From Actinomycetota bacterium (GTDB lineage: Bacteria; Actinomycetota; Acidimicrobiia; Acidimicrobiales; Ilumatobacteraceae): 34,713 nt of DNA. Positions 15,534 to 23,031 of the stretch are shown one piece after another. Position 1 is the first letter of the stretch; every line of letters begins with the position of its first letter. The notes under the pieces are model-generated. The model did not search any database. It saw only the letters and a program-made list of their open reading frames with translations, and was not told the DNA's origin. The DNA lies in NCBI GenBank assembly GCA_005787785.1, contig SXZT01000144.1, positions 1-34,713 on the forward strand, in the 5' to 3' direction. The position numbers and the translations under genes are program-made.

Positions 15534-16114
15534 TGTTGTCCTGCGATTGGTGCGAGCATTCGATCAAGTTGTGTCGCGGTGATTTCACCGGCGTGTTGTT
15601 CGAGAATGGTGCCGTCACCACTCACGAGATAGGTCATGGGAAACGTTCCGACGCCTAGGGCCACCAACGACGCGCCATTCGGGTCGCGCAGCAGCGAATA
15701 GGTGATGCCGTAGTCCTCGGCGAAGTCACGGGCGAGCTGTGTGGTGTCGCGGGGGTTCACGCCGACGATGTTGATCCCGTACTTGTCTTGTGCCGCAACG
15801 AGGGCCGGCATTTCCCGCTTGCAGGGTTCGCAGGTGGAGTACCAGAAATTGACGAGGAAGGGTTCGCCCGTCGGTTCACCCAGGGTGACCGGTTCACCGT
15901 CGAGCGATTCGACTTGGACGACGGGGAACGCCTTTCCGGTCTTCAGGGCATTGGTCCCGATGGTGGGGTCTTGGCTGGTCGAACCGGGCGAGAGAACGAC
16001 CACTCCCTCGTTGGAGGAAGAGTCGTCACCCGCCCGGCTCAACAGCCATCCGCCCACGATGCTGACGACCAGAATTGCCGCCGCCAAGAGGAGGAAACGG
16101 CGGCGTCCGGTCAC
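15530..16114 (-). CDS. TlpA/ResA-like thiol-disulfide oxidoreductase
   Basis: This is a membrane-anchored thioredoxin-like protein, 194 residues. Residues 5-26 form a single N-terminal anchor. The thioredoxin domain has the active site C95-E-P-C98 in NFWYSTCEPCKREMP and the cis-proline loop GTFPMTYLV. It probably reduces extracytoplasmic disulfides, for example apocytochrome c, with electrons from CcdA. The start is GTG at 16114, 5 nt after the whiB stop; no better start is nearby. It is translated in one unit with ccdA (ATGA overlap). Confidence 0.9.
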   Translation of the reverse strand: MTGRRRFLLLAAAILVVSIVGGWLLSRAGDDSSSNEGVVVLSPGSTSQDPTIGTNALKTGKAFPVVQVESLDGEPVTLGEPTGEPFLVNFWYSTCEPCKREMPALVAAQDKYGINIVGVNPRDTTQLARDFAEDYGITYSLLRDPNGASLVALGVGTFPMTYLVSGDGTILEQHAGEITATQLDRMLAPIAGQQ

Positions 16115-16119
16115 GCGGG

Positions 16120-16464
16120 TCAGGCTACCGACGCGGCCAAGTGGCGCGGAATCGGTACTTCGTCCACGACCACCGGGCGGCGGACGTGTACGGCTGGCCG
16201 CCCGCGTGGTCGCTTGTTGGCGACCACGCGGCCGTTCTCGAGGAGCTCACCGCCCCAGACACCCCACGGCTCTTCGCGTTGGAGTGCGTCGTTCAAACAG
16301 GCCTCGCGCGACGTGCACTTTGCACAAATGGCCTTCGCCCGACAGACATCGACGTACTCCTCGGAGAAGAAGAGGTACGTGAGGGTGCCGTTGCCGTCGG
16401 CACAGCGCTTGGCCGTGAGCAGAATCGGTTGCTCGAAGGGAATGAGTGTGTTGGGTGCAAGCAT
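16120..16464 (-). CDS. whiB7: WhiB7-like transcription factor with AT-hook
   Basis: This 114-residue Wbl protein carries a 4Fe-4S cluster and binds the primary sigma factor. Cluster cysteines are C21, C47, C50 and C56 (ICAKCTSREAC); C41 is extra. EPWGVWGG (65-72) and the AT-hook KRPRGRP (84-90) together match WhiB7/WblC, the antibiotic and translation-stress activator. A 24-residue tail after the hook is unlike short WhiB7 C-termini. ATG 16464 has AAGGA 8 nt upstream. A strong terminator stands between this start and the upstream promoter, as in known whiB7 leaders. The gene is followed by tlpA, ccdA and a PGA-hydrolase-like gene, which may be part of the response. Confidence 0.88.
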   Translation of the reverse strand: MLAPNTLIPFEQPILLTAKRCADGNGTLTYLFFSEEYVDVCRAKAICAKCTSREACLNDALQREEPWGVWGGELLENGRVVANKRPRGRPAVHVRRPVVVDEVPIPRHLAASVA

Positions 16465-16498
16465 GGTGATGTCCTTCTCGTGAGGTGAGGCACGCCGG

Positions 16499-16538
16499 AA
16501 AACAAAAAAGGCCGCCGGGTTTTTCAACCCAGCGGCCT
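16499..16538 (-). terminator. Intrinsic terminator in the whiB7 leader (attenuator)
   Basis: On the minus strand AGGCCGC-T-GGGTT pairs with AACCC-G-GCGGCCT across a four-base loop, with one mismatch, followed at once by TTTTTTGTTTT. It lies 35 nt upstream of the whiB start and downstream of the uORF. No gene ends here on this strand other than the uORF, so its natural role is premature termination of the whiB transcript. Confidence 0.85.
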
Positions 16539-16592
16539 CGACTTCCGACGTTTTTCTCTTACGTCGGGCTCCTGTCGGGGCGCTGGCTGGGT
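16527..16592 (-). promoter_or_regulatory. Candidate antiterminator pairing in the whiB7 leader
   Basis: ACCCAGC at 16592-16586 (minus strand, inside the last codons of the uORF) is complementary to GCTGGGT at 16533-16527, which is the 5' arm of the terminator. Pairing of the two would prevent the terminator from forming. A small hairpin, CCGACGT at 16567-16561 with ACGTCGG at 16551-16545, lies between them and includes part of the uORF stop codon. A ribosome that completes the uORF would cover the first segment and favour termination; one stalled earlier would leave it free. Confidence 0.6.
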
Positions 16593-16699
16593 CGCTTATT
16601 CGTGAACGAGGCTGCAAACACCGGCTTGGTGGCGTGCCAATAAGCAGCCATGGCGGCTGCGTGGCGGGCCGAGGCCTGGGTGCGGTCTACGAACAACAT
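16559..16699 (-). CDS. Alanine-rich leader peptide (uORF) upstream of whiB7
   Basis: This 46-codon open frame runs from ATG 16699 to TAA 16559 within the whiB leader. The peptide begins MLFVDRTQAS, continues ARHAAAMAAYWHATKPVFAA and ends SFTNKRPSQRPDRSPT. It has 10 alanines, nine of them within residues 9-30. No Shine-Dalgarno sequence is visible and the start lies close to the expected transcription start, so initiation may be leaderless or nearly so. An overlapping ATG at 16706 in another frame gives a less protein-like 36-codon peptide rich in His, Arg and Pro. WhiB7/WblC leaders of other actinobacteria carry a uORF in this position; the homology is inferred from layout and composition. 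Confidence 0.65.
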   Translation of the reverse strand: MLFVDRTQASARHAAAMAAYWHATKPVFAASFTNKRPSQRPDRSPT

Positions 16700-16731
16700 G
16701 CGGCATGTAGGAAACCACGTCCGAACGCAAA

Positions 16732-16746
16732 CGTCAACCGATTTAA
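16732..16746 (-). promoter_or_regulatory. whiB7 leader promoter: AT-rich patch plus TTGACG -35
   Basis: Minus-strand TTAAAT (16746-16741), CGG, then TTGACG (16737-16732). WhiB7/WblC activates promoters with an AT-rich patch just upstream of the -35 through its AT-hook, so this would fit autoregulation. The -10 is poor: TTTCCT lies at 17-nt spacing. Confidence 0.5.
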
Positions 16747-16773
16747 CGCGAACCCCCCGAACCCCTTGTGAAT

Positions 16774-16779
16774 TAGGGT
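16774..16779 (+). promoter_or_regulatory. Candidate -10 box for leaderless thioesterase mRNA
   Basis: TAGGGT (TANNNT) ends 6 nt before GTG 16786, the spacing typical of actinobacterial leaderless transcripts. No convincing -35 is seen. Confidence 0.45.
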
Positions 16780-16785
16780 TCTGCC

Positions 16786-17547
16786 GTGACTGCCGGAGCC
16801 CCGATCGAGCTGGAATTTCCCGCAGTCCCGGGGAGGGGGCGAGTCTTCCGGGCCGCGCGGCGGGTGCGCCTCGGCGATGTCACACCCCGGGGGAGGCTGC
16901 GCCTCGACGCCTGTGTCAGGTATCTCCAAGACATCGCCCACGACGATGCCCGAGAGGCGGCCTACGCCGACCGCGACGGCTGGGTGGTGCGCCGCACCGC
17001 CGTTCGGGTCCACAAGTTCCCTGTCTTCCAAGAGCCACTCAGCCTGCAGACGTGGTGCGGAGGTCTCGGATCGCATTGGGCCGAGCGCTGCACCCTGATC
17101 GAGGGTGAACGTGGCGGGCGCATCGAAGCGGCGGCCGTGTGGGTGCACGTGAACCTCGCGACGATGGCCCCGGCAAAACTCGCAGCCGACTTTCTCGCCG
17201 TCGCCGCAGAATCGGCGGGCGCCCGGAAGGTCGGCGCGCGCGTTCTGCTGCGCGATCGACCCTCGCCCGACGAGCAACGACACCCGTGGCCGTTGAGGTT
17301 CTCTGACATGGACGCGCTCGGTCACATGAACAACGCCGCTTACTGGGAAGCAGTCGAGGAATGGCTGGGTGCGCACCGCGACATGCGCGCGCGCCTCGAC
17401 GTCGTGCTCGAACATCTTGCTCCGGTGCATCCCGAACACGAGGTGGCGACCGTGGTCCGCGAAACAGCCGACCACACGATGATCTGGCACGAATCGGCGG
17501 GCGACGTAGTTGCCGCGACGCAGGTGCGTCGGTCGCCGCTCAGCTGA
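16786..17547 (+). CDS. Acyl-ACP thioesterase-like protein (double hotdog)
   Basis: The protein has 253 residues with two hotdog-fold halves. The first (about 20-130) has RLRLDACVRYLQDIAHDDA and an acyl-ACP thioesterase-like WVVRRTAVRVHKFPVFQEPL. The second (about 165-250) contains RFSDMDALGHMNNAAYWEAVE, the D-x-x-GHMNN-x-x-Y pattern of FatA/FatB and bacterial acyl-ACP thioesterases. It likely hydrolyses acyl-ACP or acyl-CoA thioesters in the cytoplasm. The GTG start sits 6 nt after a TAGGGT box. Its 3' end overlaps the convergent MBL gene by 8 nt. The substrate chain length is not predictable. Confidence 0.82.
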   Translation: MTAGAPIELEFPAVPGRGRVFRAARRVRLGDVTPRGRLRLDACVRYLQDIAHDDAREAAYADRDGWVVRRTAVRVHKFPVFQEPLSLQTWCGGLGSHWAERCTLIEGERGGRIEAAAVWVHVNLATMAPAKLAADFLAVAAESAGARKVGARVLLRDRPSPDEQRHPWPLRFSDMDALGHMNNAAYWEAVEEWLGAHRDMRARLDVVLEHLAPVHPEHEVATVVRETADHTMIWHESAGDVVAATQVRRSPLS

Positions 17548-18607
17548 CGCGGACGTATTCGAGAAATCCGTCGCGTTCACGACGGTCGAACTCGCCGGCA
17601 AGTCGAAGGTGTTCGAGGTGCGCGAAGGTTTCGCTGTCGGCCATCGGACCTTGCGCACGGGCCGAGAAGAGATGTTTGGCGATGTCCATCACCGTGGTGG
17701 GACGATCGAAGTCGGCACCGATCTGGCGAAGCTTGTCGAGGCGTTCGATGTGGTGTTCCTTGATGTGCTCGACGCGTTCGACCACGTTTGTGAACGGTGA
17801 CCCGTGGGCGGGAAGGGCGAGTTTCAACTGCGCCCCGAGATTGGCGACCTTGTCGAGTGATGCGAAGAATCCACTCAACGGGTCTGCCGCATACGACATG
17901 CCCGAAATGTGGGGGGTGATCGTGGGCAACACGTGGTCACCACTGATGAGCAGACCCGAATCGGGATCGAGCAAACAGAGGTGGTCTTCGGTGTGGCCCG
18001 GTGTGTGAATTGCAAGCCATTCGCGACCGGCCAGCATCACGCGGTCGCCTTCGTCGACTCGGCGGTTCGGGTGCGGTACGCCGAAGACCTTCGGAAACTT
18101 CGCATGCACGCGCATGCGCGTGCGCCGTGACCAAGGAATGTCATAGCCACGGCCACCCCACGGGGTCGTACCGTTCGGTCGCATCGAGGTCTTCACCAAC
18201 GGCACGTCCTCGACATCGAGGTCCGGGGGTTCGTACGGGTCCCACCACAGGCGGAACCGACGATGGGCGATGATTTCCGCACCGACTTCCTTGCGCAGTC
18301 GACCGGCTCCGCCGTAATGGTCGGGGTGACTGTGTGTGACGAGTACCGAGTGGACGCGCTTCAGCGGCACACCAATCGTGCGGAGGCGTGCCTTGAGCGC
18401 GACGAACGATTCATGGCCGGGCATGCCGGGGTCGACGACGGTGACACCACGCTCGTCTTCGAGCACGTACATGTTGACGTGGCCAAGGCCCGGCAGATCG
18501 ATGGGCAACTGTGTACGCAGGATGCCGGGAGCCAGTTCGGTGATCTCGTCCGTGGCCCTGAGAGCCTCTTGGCGCACGGGGCGCGGAGCGTCAGTCTGCG
18601 AACTCAC
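17540..18607 (-). CDS. MBL-fold metallo-hydrolase
   Basis: This 355-residue protein has a metallo-beta-lactamase domain at about 25-275. The metal-binding motif is H92-S-H94-P-D96-H97 in VTHSHPDHYGG, with further metal residues in AIHTPGHTEDHLCLL and LLISGDHVLP. The C-terminal part (about 275-355) is helical, similar to the LACTB2-like winged-helix tail. It may act as a general hydrolase of the glyoxalase II/LACTB2 type; the substrate is not known. The start is GTG at 18607, 9 nt downstream of the orn stop, so it is probably in one unit with orn. Confidence 0.88.
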   Translation of the reverse strand: MSSQTDAPRPVRQEALRATDEITELAPGILRTQLPIDLPGLGHVNMYVLEDERGVTVVDPGMPGHESFVALKARLRTIGVPLKRVHSVLVTHSHPDHYGGAGRLRKEVGAEIIAHRRFRLWWDPYEPPDLDVEDVPLVKTSMRPNGTTPWGGRGYDIPWSRRTRMRVHAKFPKVFGVPHPNRRVDEGDRVMLAGREWLAIHTPGHTEDHLCLLDPDSGLLISGDHVLPTITPHISGMSYAADPLSGFFASLDKVANLGAQLKLALPAHGSPFTNVVERVEHIKEHHIERLDKLRQIGADFDRPTTVMDIAKHLFSARAQGPMADSETFAHLEHLRLAGEFDRRERDGFLEYVRVS

Positions 18608-18616
18608 GAAATGAAA

Positions 18617-19147
18617 CTACCTGAATGCGTTGGCTCGGTAGTAGGCGAGTTCGTGAATGCTGTCACGAATGTCGTCAAGCGCCCGGTGGTTGCCGGTCTT
18701 CGCGGGGCGACCCGCATCGACCTGCGGATACCAGCGCTTCACGAGTTCCTTCACACTCGACACGTCGACGCTGCGGTAGTGCAGGTAGTTCTCGATGTCG
18801 GCGAGATACGCAGCGAGAAAACGTCGGTCGGTGCCGATGCTGTTGCCGCACAAAGGCACCGACTTGGGCGCACCAATGTGAGCCTTCAGGAAGTCGAGCG
18901 TCTCTCGCCCCGCTTCTTCGAGGGTGACCGTCGACGTGCGGATTTCTTGGAGCAATCCGGACTTGGTGTGCATGTCGACCACGACCGGCGCCATCTTGGC
19001 GAGGACGTCGTCGGGTTGGTGGATCACGATGTCGGGACCCTCGGCGACGATGTTGAGTTCGTCGTCGGTGATGATCGTCGCGATTTCCACGATGCGGTCG
19101 AACGATGGATCGAGACCCGTCATCTCGAGATCCATCCACGCCATCAC
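18617..19147 (-). CDS. orn: Oligoribonuclease
   Basis: Orn is a DEDDh 3'-5' exoribonuclease that degrades diribonucleotides and pGpG. The protein is 176 residues. ExoI is WMDLEMTGLD (Asp6, Glu8), ExoII lies around LCGNSIGTDRRFL, and ExoIII is GNHRALDDIRDSI (His and Asp). GTG 19147 was chosen over ATG 19144 because a TAGTTT box ends exactly 7 nt before it; the protein then starts MMAWMDLEM. It diverges from dut, whose own TANNNT box lies 10 nt away on the opposite strand. Confidence 0.96.
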   Translation of the reverse strand: MMAWMDLEMTGLDPSFDRIVEIATIITDDELNIVAEGPDIVIHQPDDVLAKMAPVVVDMHTKSGLLQEIRTSTVTLEEAGRETLDFLKAHIGAPKSVPLCGNSIGTDRRFLAAYLADIENYLHYRSVDVSSVKELVKRWYPQVDAGRPAKTGNHRALDDIRDSIHELAYYRANAFR

Positions 19148-19154
19148 GACCCCA

Positions 19155-19160
19155 AAACTA
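19155..19160 (-). promoter_or_regulatory. Candidate -10 box for leaderless orn mRNA
   Basis: TAGTTT on the minus strand ends 7 nt before GTG 19147. It is back to back with the dut box at 19170-19175. Confidence 0.45.
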
Positions 19161-19169
19161 CCGTTGTTC

Positions 19170-19175
19170 TAGATT
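19170..19175 (+). promoter_or_regulatory. Candidate -10 box for leaderless dut mRNA
   Basis: TAGATT ends 6 nt before GTG 19182. The whole orn-dut intergenic region is 34 bp, leaving no room for a conventional 5' UTR and Shine-Dalgarno. Confidence 0.45.
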
Positions 19176-19181
19176 CATCGT

Positions 19182-19616
19182 GTGCTCAAGGTCGCGATTC
19201 AACAACTCGATCCCGATCTACCGTTGCCGGCAACCGCGCACCGCGGCGATGCGGGAATCGATCTCCATGCACGCAACGACGCGGTCATTCCCCGCGCAGG
19301 CGGCCGTGTCTTGGTGCCGACAGGCATCGCCGTCGCGATCCCCGAGGGATACGCGGGTTTTGTTCTGCCACGTAGCGGCCTCGCATTGAAACACGGCATC
19401 AGCCTCGTGAACACGCCGGGTCTCATCGACGCCGGATACCGCGGCGAATTGAAGTGCGTGATCCTGAACACCGACCCGACCGACGACTACGAGGTCAAGC
19501 GTGGCGATCGCATCGCGCAACTCGTCATTCAACGCATCGAAGAAGTCACTTGGCAAGTCGTCGATTCGCTCGATGGTTTTGACCGCGGTGGCGGTTTCGG
19601 CCACTCCGGGCGTTAG
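19182..19616 (+). CDS. dut: Deoxyuridine 5'-triphosphate nucleotidohydrolase
   Basis: This trimeric dUTPase converts dUTP to dUMP and pyrophosphate, keeping uracil out of DNA. All five family motifs are present in 144 residues: GDAGIDLHA (1), LPRSGLALKHGI (2), NTPGLIDAGYRGELK (3), GDRIAQLVIQRI (4) and RGGGFGHSG (5, the glycine-rich arm that closes over the active site). The start is GTG at 19182 after a TAGATT box. The 3' end overlaps the convergent phosphotransferase gene by 4 nt. Confidence 0.97.
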   Translation: MLKVAIQQLDPDLPLPATAHRGDAGIDLHARNDAVIPRAGGRVLVPTGIAVAIPEGYAGFVLPRSGLALKHGISLVNTPGLIDAGYRGELKCVILNTDPTDDYEVKRGDRIAQLVIQRIEEVTWQVVDSLDGFDRGGGFGHSGR

Positions 19617-20704
19617 AGAATCTCGCGCGCTTTTGTTGCCATTGGGATGTGCCAGCCGCGCTCCATCCAGCGGCGTGACAACAGCTTTCCGTTCTCGTTA
19701 CCCACGTCGAAGCTCGCAATCATCGAACCCGGGGCCACGACACCCCACAGTGCCTGCAGCCTGAACTCGTACCAGAACTGGTCCCAGTCGTAGCCAGGGA
19801 CCCCCGCGGCACCAAGGGCATCGTGGTACATCTTCAACAGACGCATACCGTGTTCGTCCCACACCGCCTTGTCGGCTGACGAACCCATCAGATACGCAAC
19901 GTCCTGTGCCGGTGTCGCCTTGATCACCAACTGGAAGTCGATGAACTTCATCTTGGTTGCATCGGCGTTGAAGAACATGTTCTCGAGCCGCGCATCGCCG
20001 TGGCACATCGTGTGGGCAACTTCACCCGTCCGCTTGATGATCGAGTCGAATTGTGCGGCGAGTTCATGACCGAGATCGACGGCTTCGCGGCCGATGACAC
20101 CGACCCAGTCTTTTTCGATGACACCCATTGCGTTGCGCATGATGTCGGGAACAACGACGAGGTTTGCCGGCGAGTCGTTGCGCGGCAACCAGTCCATCTT
20201 GTCGAGATCGGGATGCATCCACCATGCGGCGTGGAATTTTGCAAGCTCGCGGAGGGCGATCTCCAGTTGTCCGACGGTTGCCCCGGTCGTCTGTTGGCCG
20301 ACCTGCAGGTCGCGGATCTCTTCGAGAACGAGGACGAACTCCCCGGCCTCGACGTCCATGTCGTTGTAGTAGCAGTCAACGAGATCGACGGGTGTACGAC
20401 CGGCCATTTGGCGGAAGAACTGGCCTTCACGCACGTAGAGACCGAGCGCCAAACCGACCGCTTTGTTTTCCGGTGCGGTGGTCGGGATCTTCAGCACCAT
20501 CGATGTCGGGCCCGAATTCGGCTCTGTGTAGTCGACGACGAGCCGTACGAGTGTGCCGAACACGCCGGTTCCCCCGCCGAGGGGTTCTTGGCGCACCGAG
20601 CCCACCTCGATGTGGGGTTCGATCACCCCGGACGATTGCAGTGCCTGTGTCAACCACGAAGCGGTGACCTGTCGTGGTGTCGTCGGTCGGGCCAGTCCGG
20701 CCAT
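19613..20704 (-). CDS. Aminoglycoside phosphotransferase-fold protein (small-molecule kinase-like)
   Basis: The protein is 363 residues with a protein-kinase-like APH/ecdysteroid-kinase fold. The catalytic loop is MCHGDARLENMFF (Asp and Asn) near residue 235, followed by KFIDFQLVIKATPAQDVAYLM with the metal-binding Asp. MVLKIPTT carries the probable nucleotide-binding Lys, and VLEEIRDLQ resembles the hinge. This subgroup often sits beside CoA-dependent catabolic genes in actinobacteria, as here, next to a CoA-transferase gene 37 nt upstream. The substrate is unknown, and no antibiotic resistance role should be assumed. Confidence 0.8.
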   Translation of the reverse strand: MAGLARPTTPRQVTASWLTQALQSSGVIEPHIEVGSVRQEPLGGGTGVFGTLVRLVVDYTEPNSGPTSMVLKIPTTAPENKAVGLALGLYVREGQFFRQMAGRTPVDLVDCYYNDMDVEAGEFVLVLEEIRDLQVGQQTTGATVGQLEIALRELAKFHAAWWMHPDLDKMDWLPRNDSPANLVVVPDIMRNAMGVIEKDWVGVIGREAVDLGHELAAQFDSIIKRTGEVAHTMCHGDARLENMFFNADATKMKFIDFQLVIKATPAQDVAYLMGSSADKAVWDEHGMRLLKMYHDALGAAGVPGYDWDQFWYEFRLQALWGVVAPGSMIASFDVGNENGKLLSRRWMERGWHIPMATKAREIL

Positions 20705-20741
20705 GTCATCCCCCCGGATGTGTCGGTGAGCGGTCCGTGTG

Positions 20742-21986
20742 TCAGCGGGACCGCGGCTTGCGGCTCAAGAGTATTCCACCTTCGGTCAGCGAGGCGAGGT
20801 CGCCGGCGGTGAGTCCGAGGAGCTGGGCGAACACTTCCTCGTTGTCTTCGCCCGGATAGCGGGGCTCGCCGGACGTCGTCGTGTCGGCGTCGGAGAACCG
20901 CCACGGAGCGTTCGGGATTCGGATGGTGCCATCTCCGCGGTCGCTCACCTCGACGGTGACGTTGCGGTCGCGGCCCCACGCGGTGTCGGCAACTTCGCGC
21001 GGCGAACGGATCTTGCCCGATGCGAGTTGGAAGCGGGCAAGTGCCTCTTCGATCGCTGTCGCATCGGGCATCGTCGAGGCCCACTCGCGGAGGATCTCCT
21101 GGATCTCTTCGAGGTGTGCGAGACGACTCGGCACGTCGACGAAGCGCGGATCACCGATTACGTCACCGCGATCAGCACCATTCATGAAATTGTCGAATGT
21201 TCCACGCTCAGCGGGGTGACCGCTGACGATGACCTTGTCACCGTTGGCTGCGGTGAGCACGGGATAGTTCGCCGGCTGGAATGACCGAATCTGTTCGGGC
21301 GGAACGGGTTCGGTCCACAGATCGTCGTGGGCGTGTTCGTTCACATAGAGCATCGTCTGCGCCATCGCGACGTCGATCCATTGGCCACGACCCGTGCGTC
21401 CGCGGTGGATGACCGCGGCGAGGATTGCAGTGCAGGTTTCCATCGCGGTGTAGACGTCGGCATGCGAGAACGGATCGTTGGCGTAGTCGCCACCGCGCGC
21501 GTCGCCCTGGTACTTCGTGATGCCCGTCTCTGCACCGACAACGGGCGCGTAGGCGCGACGGTGTACCCAGGGCCCCGTGTTGCCGTATCCGGTGATCGAC
21601 GCGTAGATGAGCCGCGGGTTGATCGTGCTCAGCGTGTCGTAGTCGAGCCGCAAACGCGTCATCACCCCTGGTCGGAAATTCTCGACAACGACGTCGATGT
21701 GTTCGATCAACCGGTGCACGAGCGCAACGGCTTCGGGCTTCGACAAGTCGAGGCAGATGTTCTTCTTGCCCACGTTCTGTTGGACGAAGTAGGTCGAGAG
21801 CGAGTTGACCCGCGGGTTCGTGAAGCGGGTGAGATCACCTTCGGGCGGTTCGAGTTTGATGACCTCGGCGCCGAGGTCGCAGAGCATGCGCGTCGCGTGG
21901 GGCCCCGTCAGGACGCGGCTGAAGTCGAGTACGCGCAGGCCACTGATCGGACGTTCGCCCGCCTCCTTGCCCCCTGTGTTCCCCAT
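20742..21986 (-). CDS. CaiB/BaiF family CoA-transferase
   Basis: The protein has 414 residues and belongs to class III CoA-transferases. The N-terminus, ISGLRVLDFSRVLTGPHATRML, and GAEVIKLEPPEGDLTR, then NICLDLSKPEA and VVENFRPGVMTRL, are family hallmarks. The catalytic Asp is probably the one in DPFSHADVYTAM. Such enzymes move CoA between carboxylic acids. The ATG at 21986 (MGNTGGKEAG) was chosen; a TACCGT box lies 9 nt upstream. It diverges from the cyclase gene over 37 bp and is probably co-transcribed with the phosphotransferase downstream. The substrate is not predictable. Confidence 0.9.
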   Translation of the reverse strand: MGNTGGKEAGERPISGLRVLDFSRVLTGPHATRMLCDLGAEVIKLEPPEGDLTRFTNPRVNSLSTYFVQQNVGKKNICLDLSKPEAVALVHRLIEHIDVVVENFRPGVMTRLRLDYDTLSTINPRLIYASITGYGNTGPWVHRRAYAPVVGAETGITKYQGDARGGDYANDPFSHADVYTAMETCTAILAAVIHRGRTGRGQWIDVAMAQTMLYVNEHAHDDLWTEPVPPEQIRSFQPANYPVLTAANGDKVIVSGHPAERGTFDNFMNGADRGDVIGDPRFVDVPSRLAHLEEIQEILREWASTMPDATAIEEALARFQLASGKIRSPREVADTAWGRDRNVTVEVSDRGDGTIRIPNAPWRFSDADTTTSGEPRYPGEDNEEVFAQLLGLTAGDLASLTEGGILLSRKPRSR

Positions 21987-22010
21987 GAAATTGACACGGT
22001 ACAGGGCGGG

Positions 22011-22016
22011 TACGGT
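22011..22016 (+). promoter_or_regulatory. Candidate -10 box for leaderless cyclase mRNA
   Basis: TACGGT ends 7 nt before ATG 22024. A consensus-like TTGACA lies at 21991-21996, but the 14-nt spacing is short for a sigma-70 pair, so it may be fortuitous. Confidence 0.45.
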
Positions 22017-22023
22017 CTCGACC

Positions 22024-23028
22024 ATGACGAAGAGCGACCTGCCCGCATACCGCGACCTGCCCCGTCGAGGCGGCCTGCCTGCCGCATGGGACGTGTGGGA
22101 GGGCGATGCGCGGTACTTCGGATGCCTCAACCTGCTGACGCCCGAGCGAGTCGCTGCCGCGGCGCGTTTGGTGACTACCGGTCGGGTGTTTCCGATGAAC
22201 TGGGACATGTGCAAGCCAGACCCGCCGTTGTTCGGGCGCAGTCCCTTCGGCCACGAAGTCACGGGTGACGAGCGCGCCGTCAGCCATGACGACGTTCTCC
22301 ACGGATGGAACACGCAGTCGTCGAGCCAGTGGGATGGATTCCGCCACATCCGCAACTTCGCAGCGCAAACCGACGAAGACGGAACGGGGCACTTCGGCGG
22401 CGTGACCGACGATGAACACGGCATGCACCACTGGGCGCAACGCGGCATCGCCGGCCGTGCCGTGCTGTGCGACGTCGCGCGTTGGCGCGAGGCGGTCGGG
22501 CGTCCGATACGACACGACATGTCCGACCCCATCGAGGCCGACGAATTGCTCGAGTGTCTTGCACATCAGGGAACGCAGTTGGAAGAGGGCGACGTTCTCC
22601 TCGTGCGCACGGGATGGATCGGTTGGTACGAGCGTCAACCGCGCGAGGTGCGCGAGCGTATGGCGGTCGTCAGCGAACTGCGCACGCCCGGCTTGCGTTC
22701 CGACGAGCACACCGCCGAGGTTCTGTGGAACATGCACATCGCTGCGATCGCCGCCGACAATCCCGCCGTCGAAGTGTGGCCACCCGGGGCATTGCGAAGC
22801 GCAGAGGAGAATGCCGAAGTTCGCGCTGACCGGCGCCGCATGCACGAGATATTCACCCACACGCTCTTCCTGCCGATGCTCGGCCTGCCGCTCGGCGAGA
22901 TGTTCGTACTCGATCAATTGGCTGACGATTGCGCGGCCGACGGTCGCTACACGGGCCTTTTCACCTCGGCACCGTTGAACCTGCCCTCGGGCGTCGCGTC
23001 ACCGCCCAACGCCATCGTGTTGAAGTGA
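22024..23028 (+). CDS. Cyclase family protein (kynurenine formamidase-like fold)
   Basis: The protein has 334 residues of the PF04199 cyclase/arylformamidase superfamily, metal-dependent hydrolases. The metal site region, which in the family reads H-x-G-T-H-x-D, is altered here to HGWNTQSSSQWDGFRH, a pattern known from long actinobacterial and fungal members. Later motifs are GRAVLCDVARW, LEEGDVLLVRTGW and the C-terminal LPLGEMFVLDQLADDCAADG. It may act on a cyclic or formamide substrate; which one is unknown. Transcription appears leaderless from a box at 22011-22016. It converges with the M20 peptidase gene. Confidence 0.82.
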   Translation: MTKSDLPAYRDLPRRGGLPAAWDVWEGDARYFGCLNLLTPERVAAAARLVTTGRVFPMNWDMCKPDPPLFGRSPFGHEVTGDERAVSHDDVLHGWNTQSSSQWDGFRHIRNFAAQTDEDGTGHFGGVTDDEHGMHHWAQRGIAGRAVLCDVARWREAVGRPIRHDMSDPIEADELLECLAHQGTQLEEGDVLLVRTGWIGWYERQPREVRERMAVVSELRTPGLRSDEHTAEVLWNMHIAAIAADNPAVEVWPPGALRSAEENAEVRADRRRMHEIFTHTLFLPMLGLPLGEMFVLDQLADDCAADGRYTGLFTSAPLNLPSGVASPPNAIVLK

Positions 23029-23031
23029 GGC

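Noticed and set aside
16704-16706. ATG 16706 as start of a different leader peptide (36 codons, ends in TAA within the leader).
   Set aside because: Its peptide is Arg/His/Pro biased and unlike a conserved product; the frame from 16699 is longer and reads as a natural Ala-rich peptide whose stop sits at the first hairpin.
19613-20704. Calling the phosphotransferase gene an aminoglycoside resistance gene.
   Set aside because: The fold is shared by many small-molecule kinases; the sequence and the CoA-transferase neighbour point to catabolism rather than resistance.
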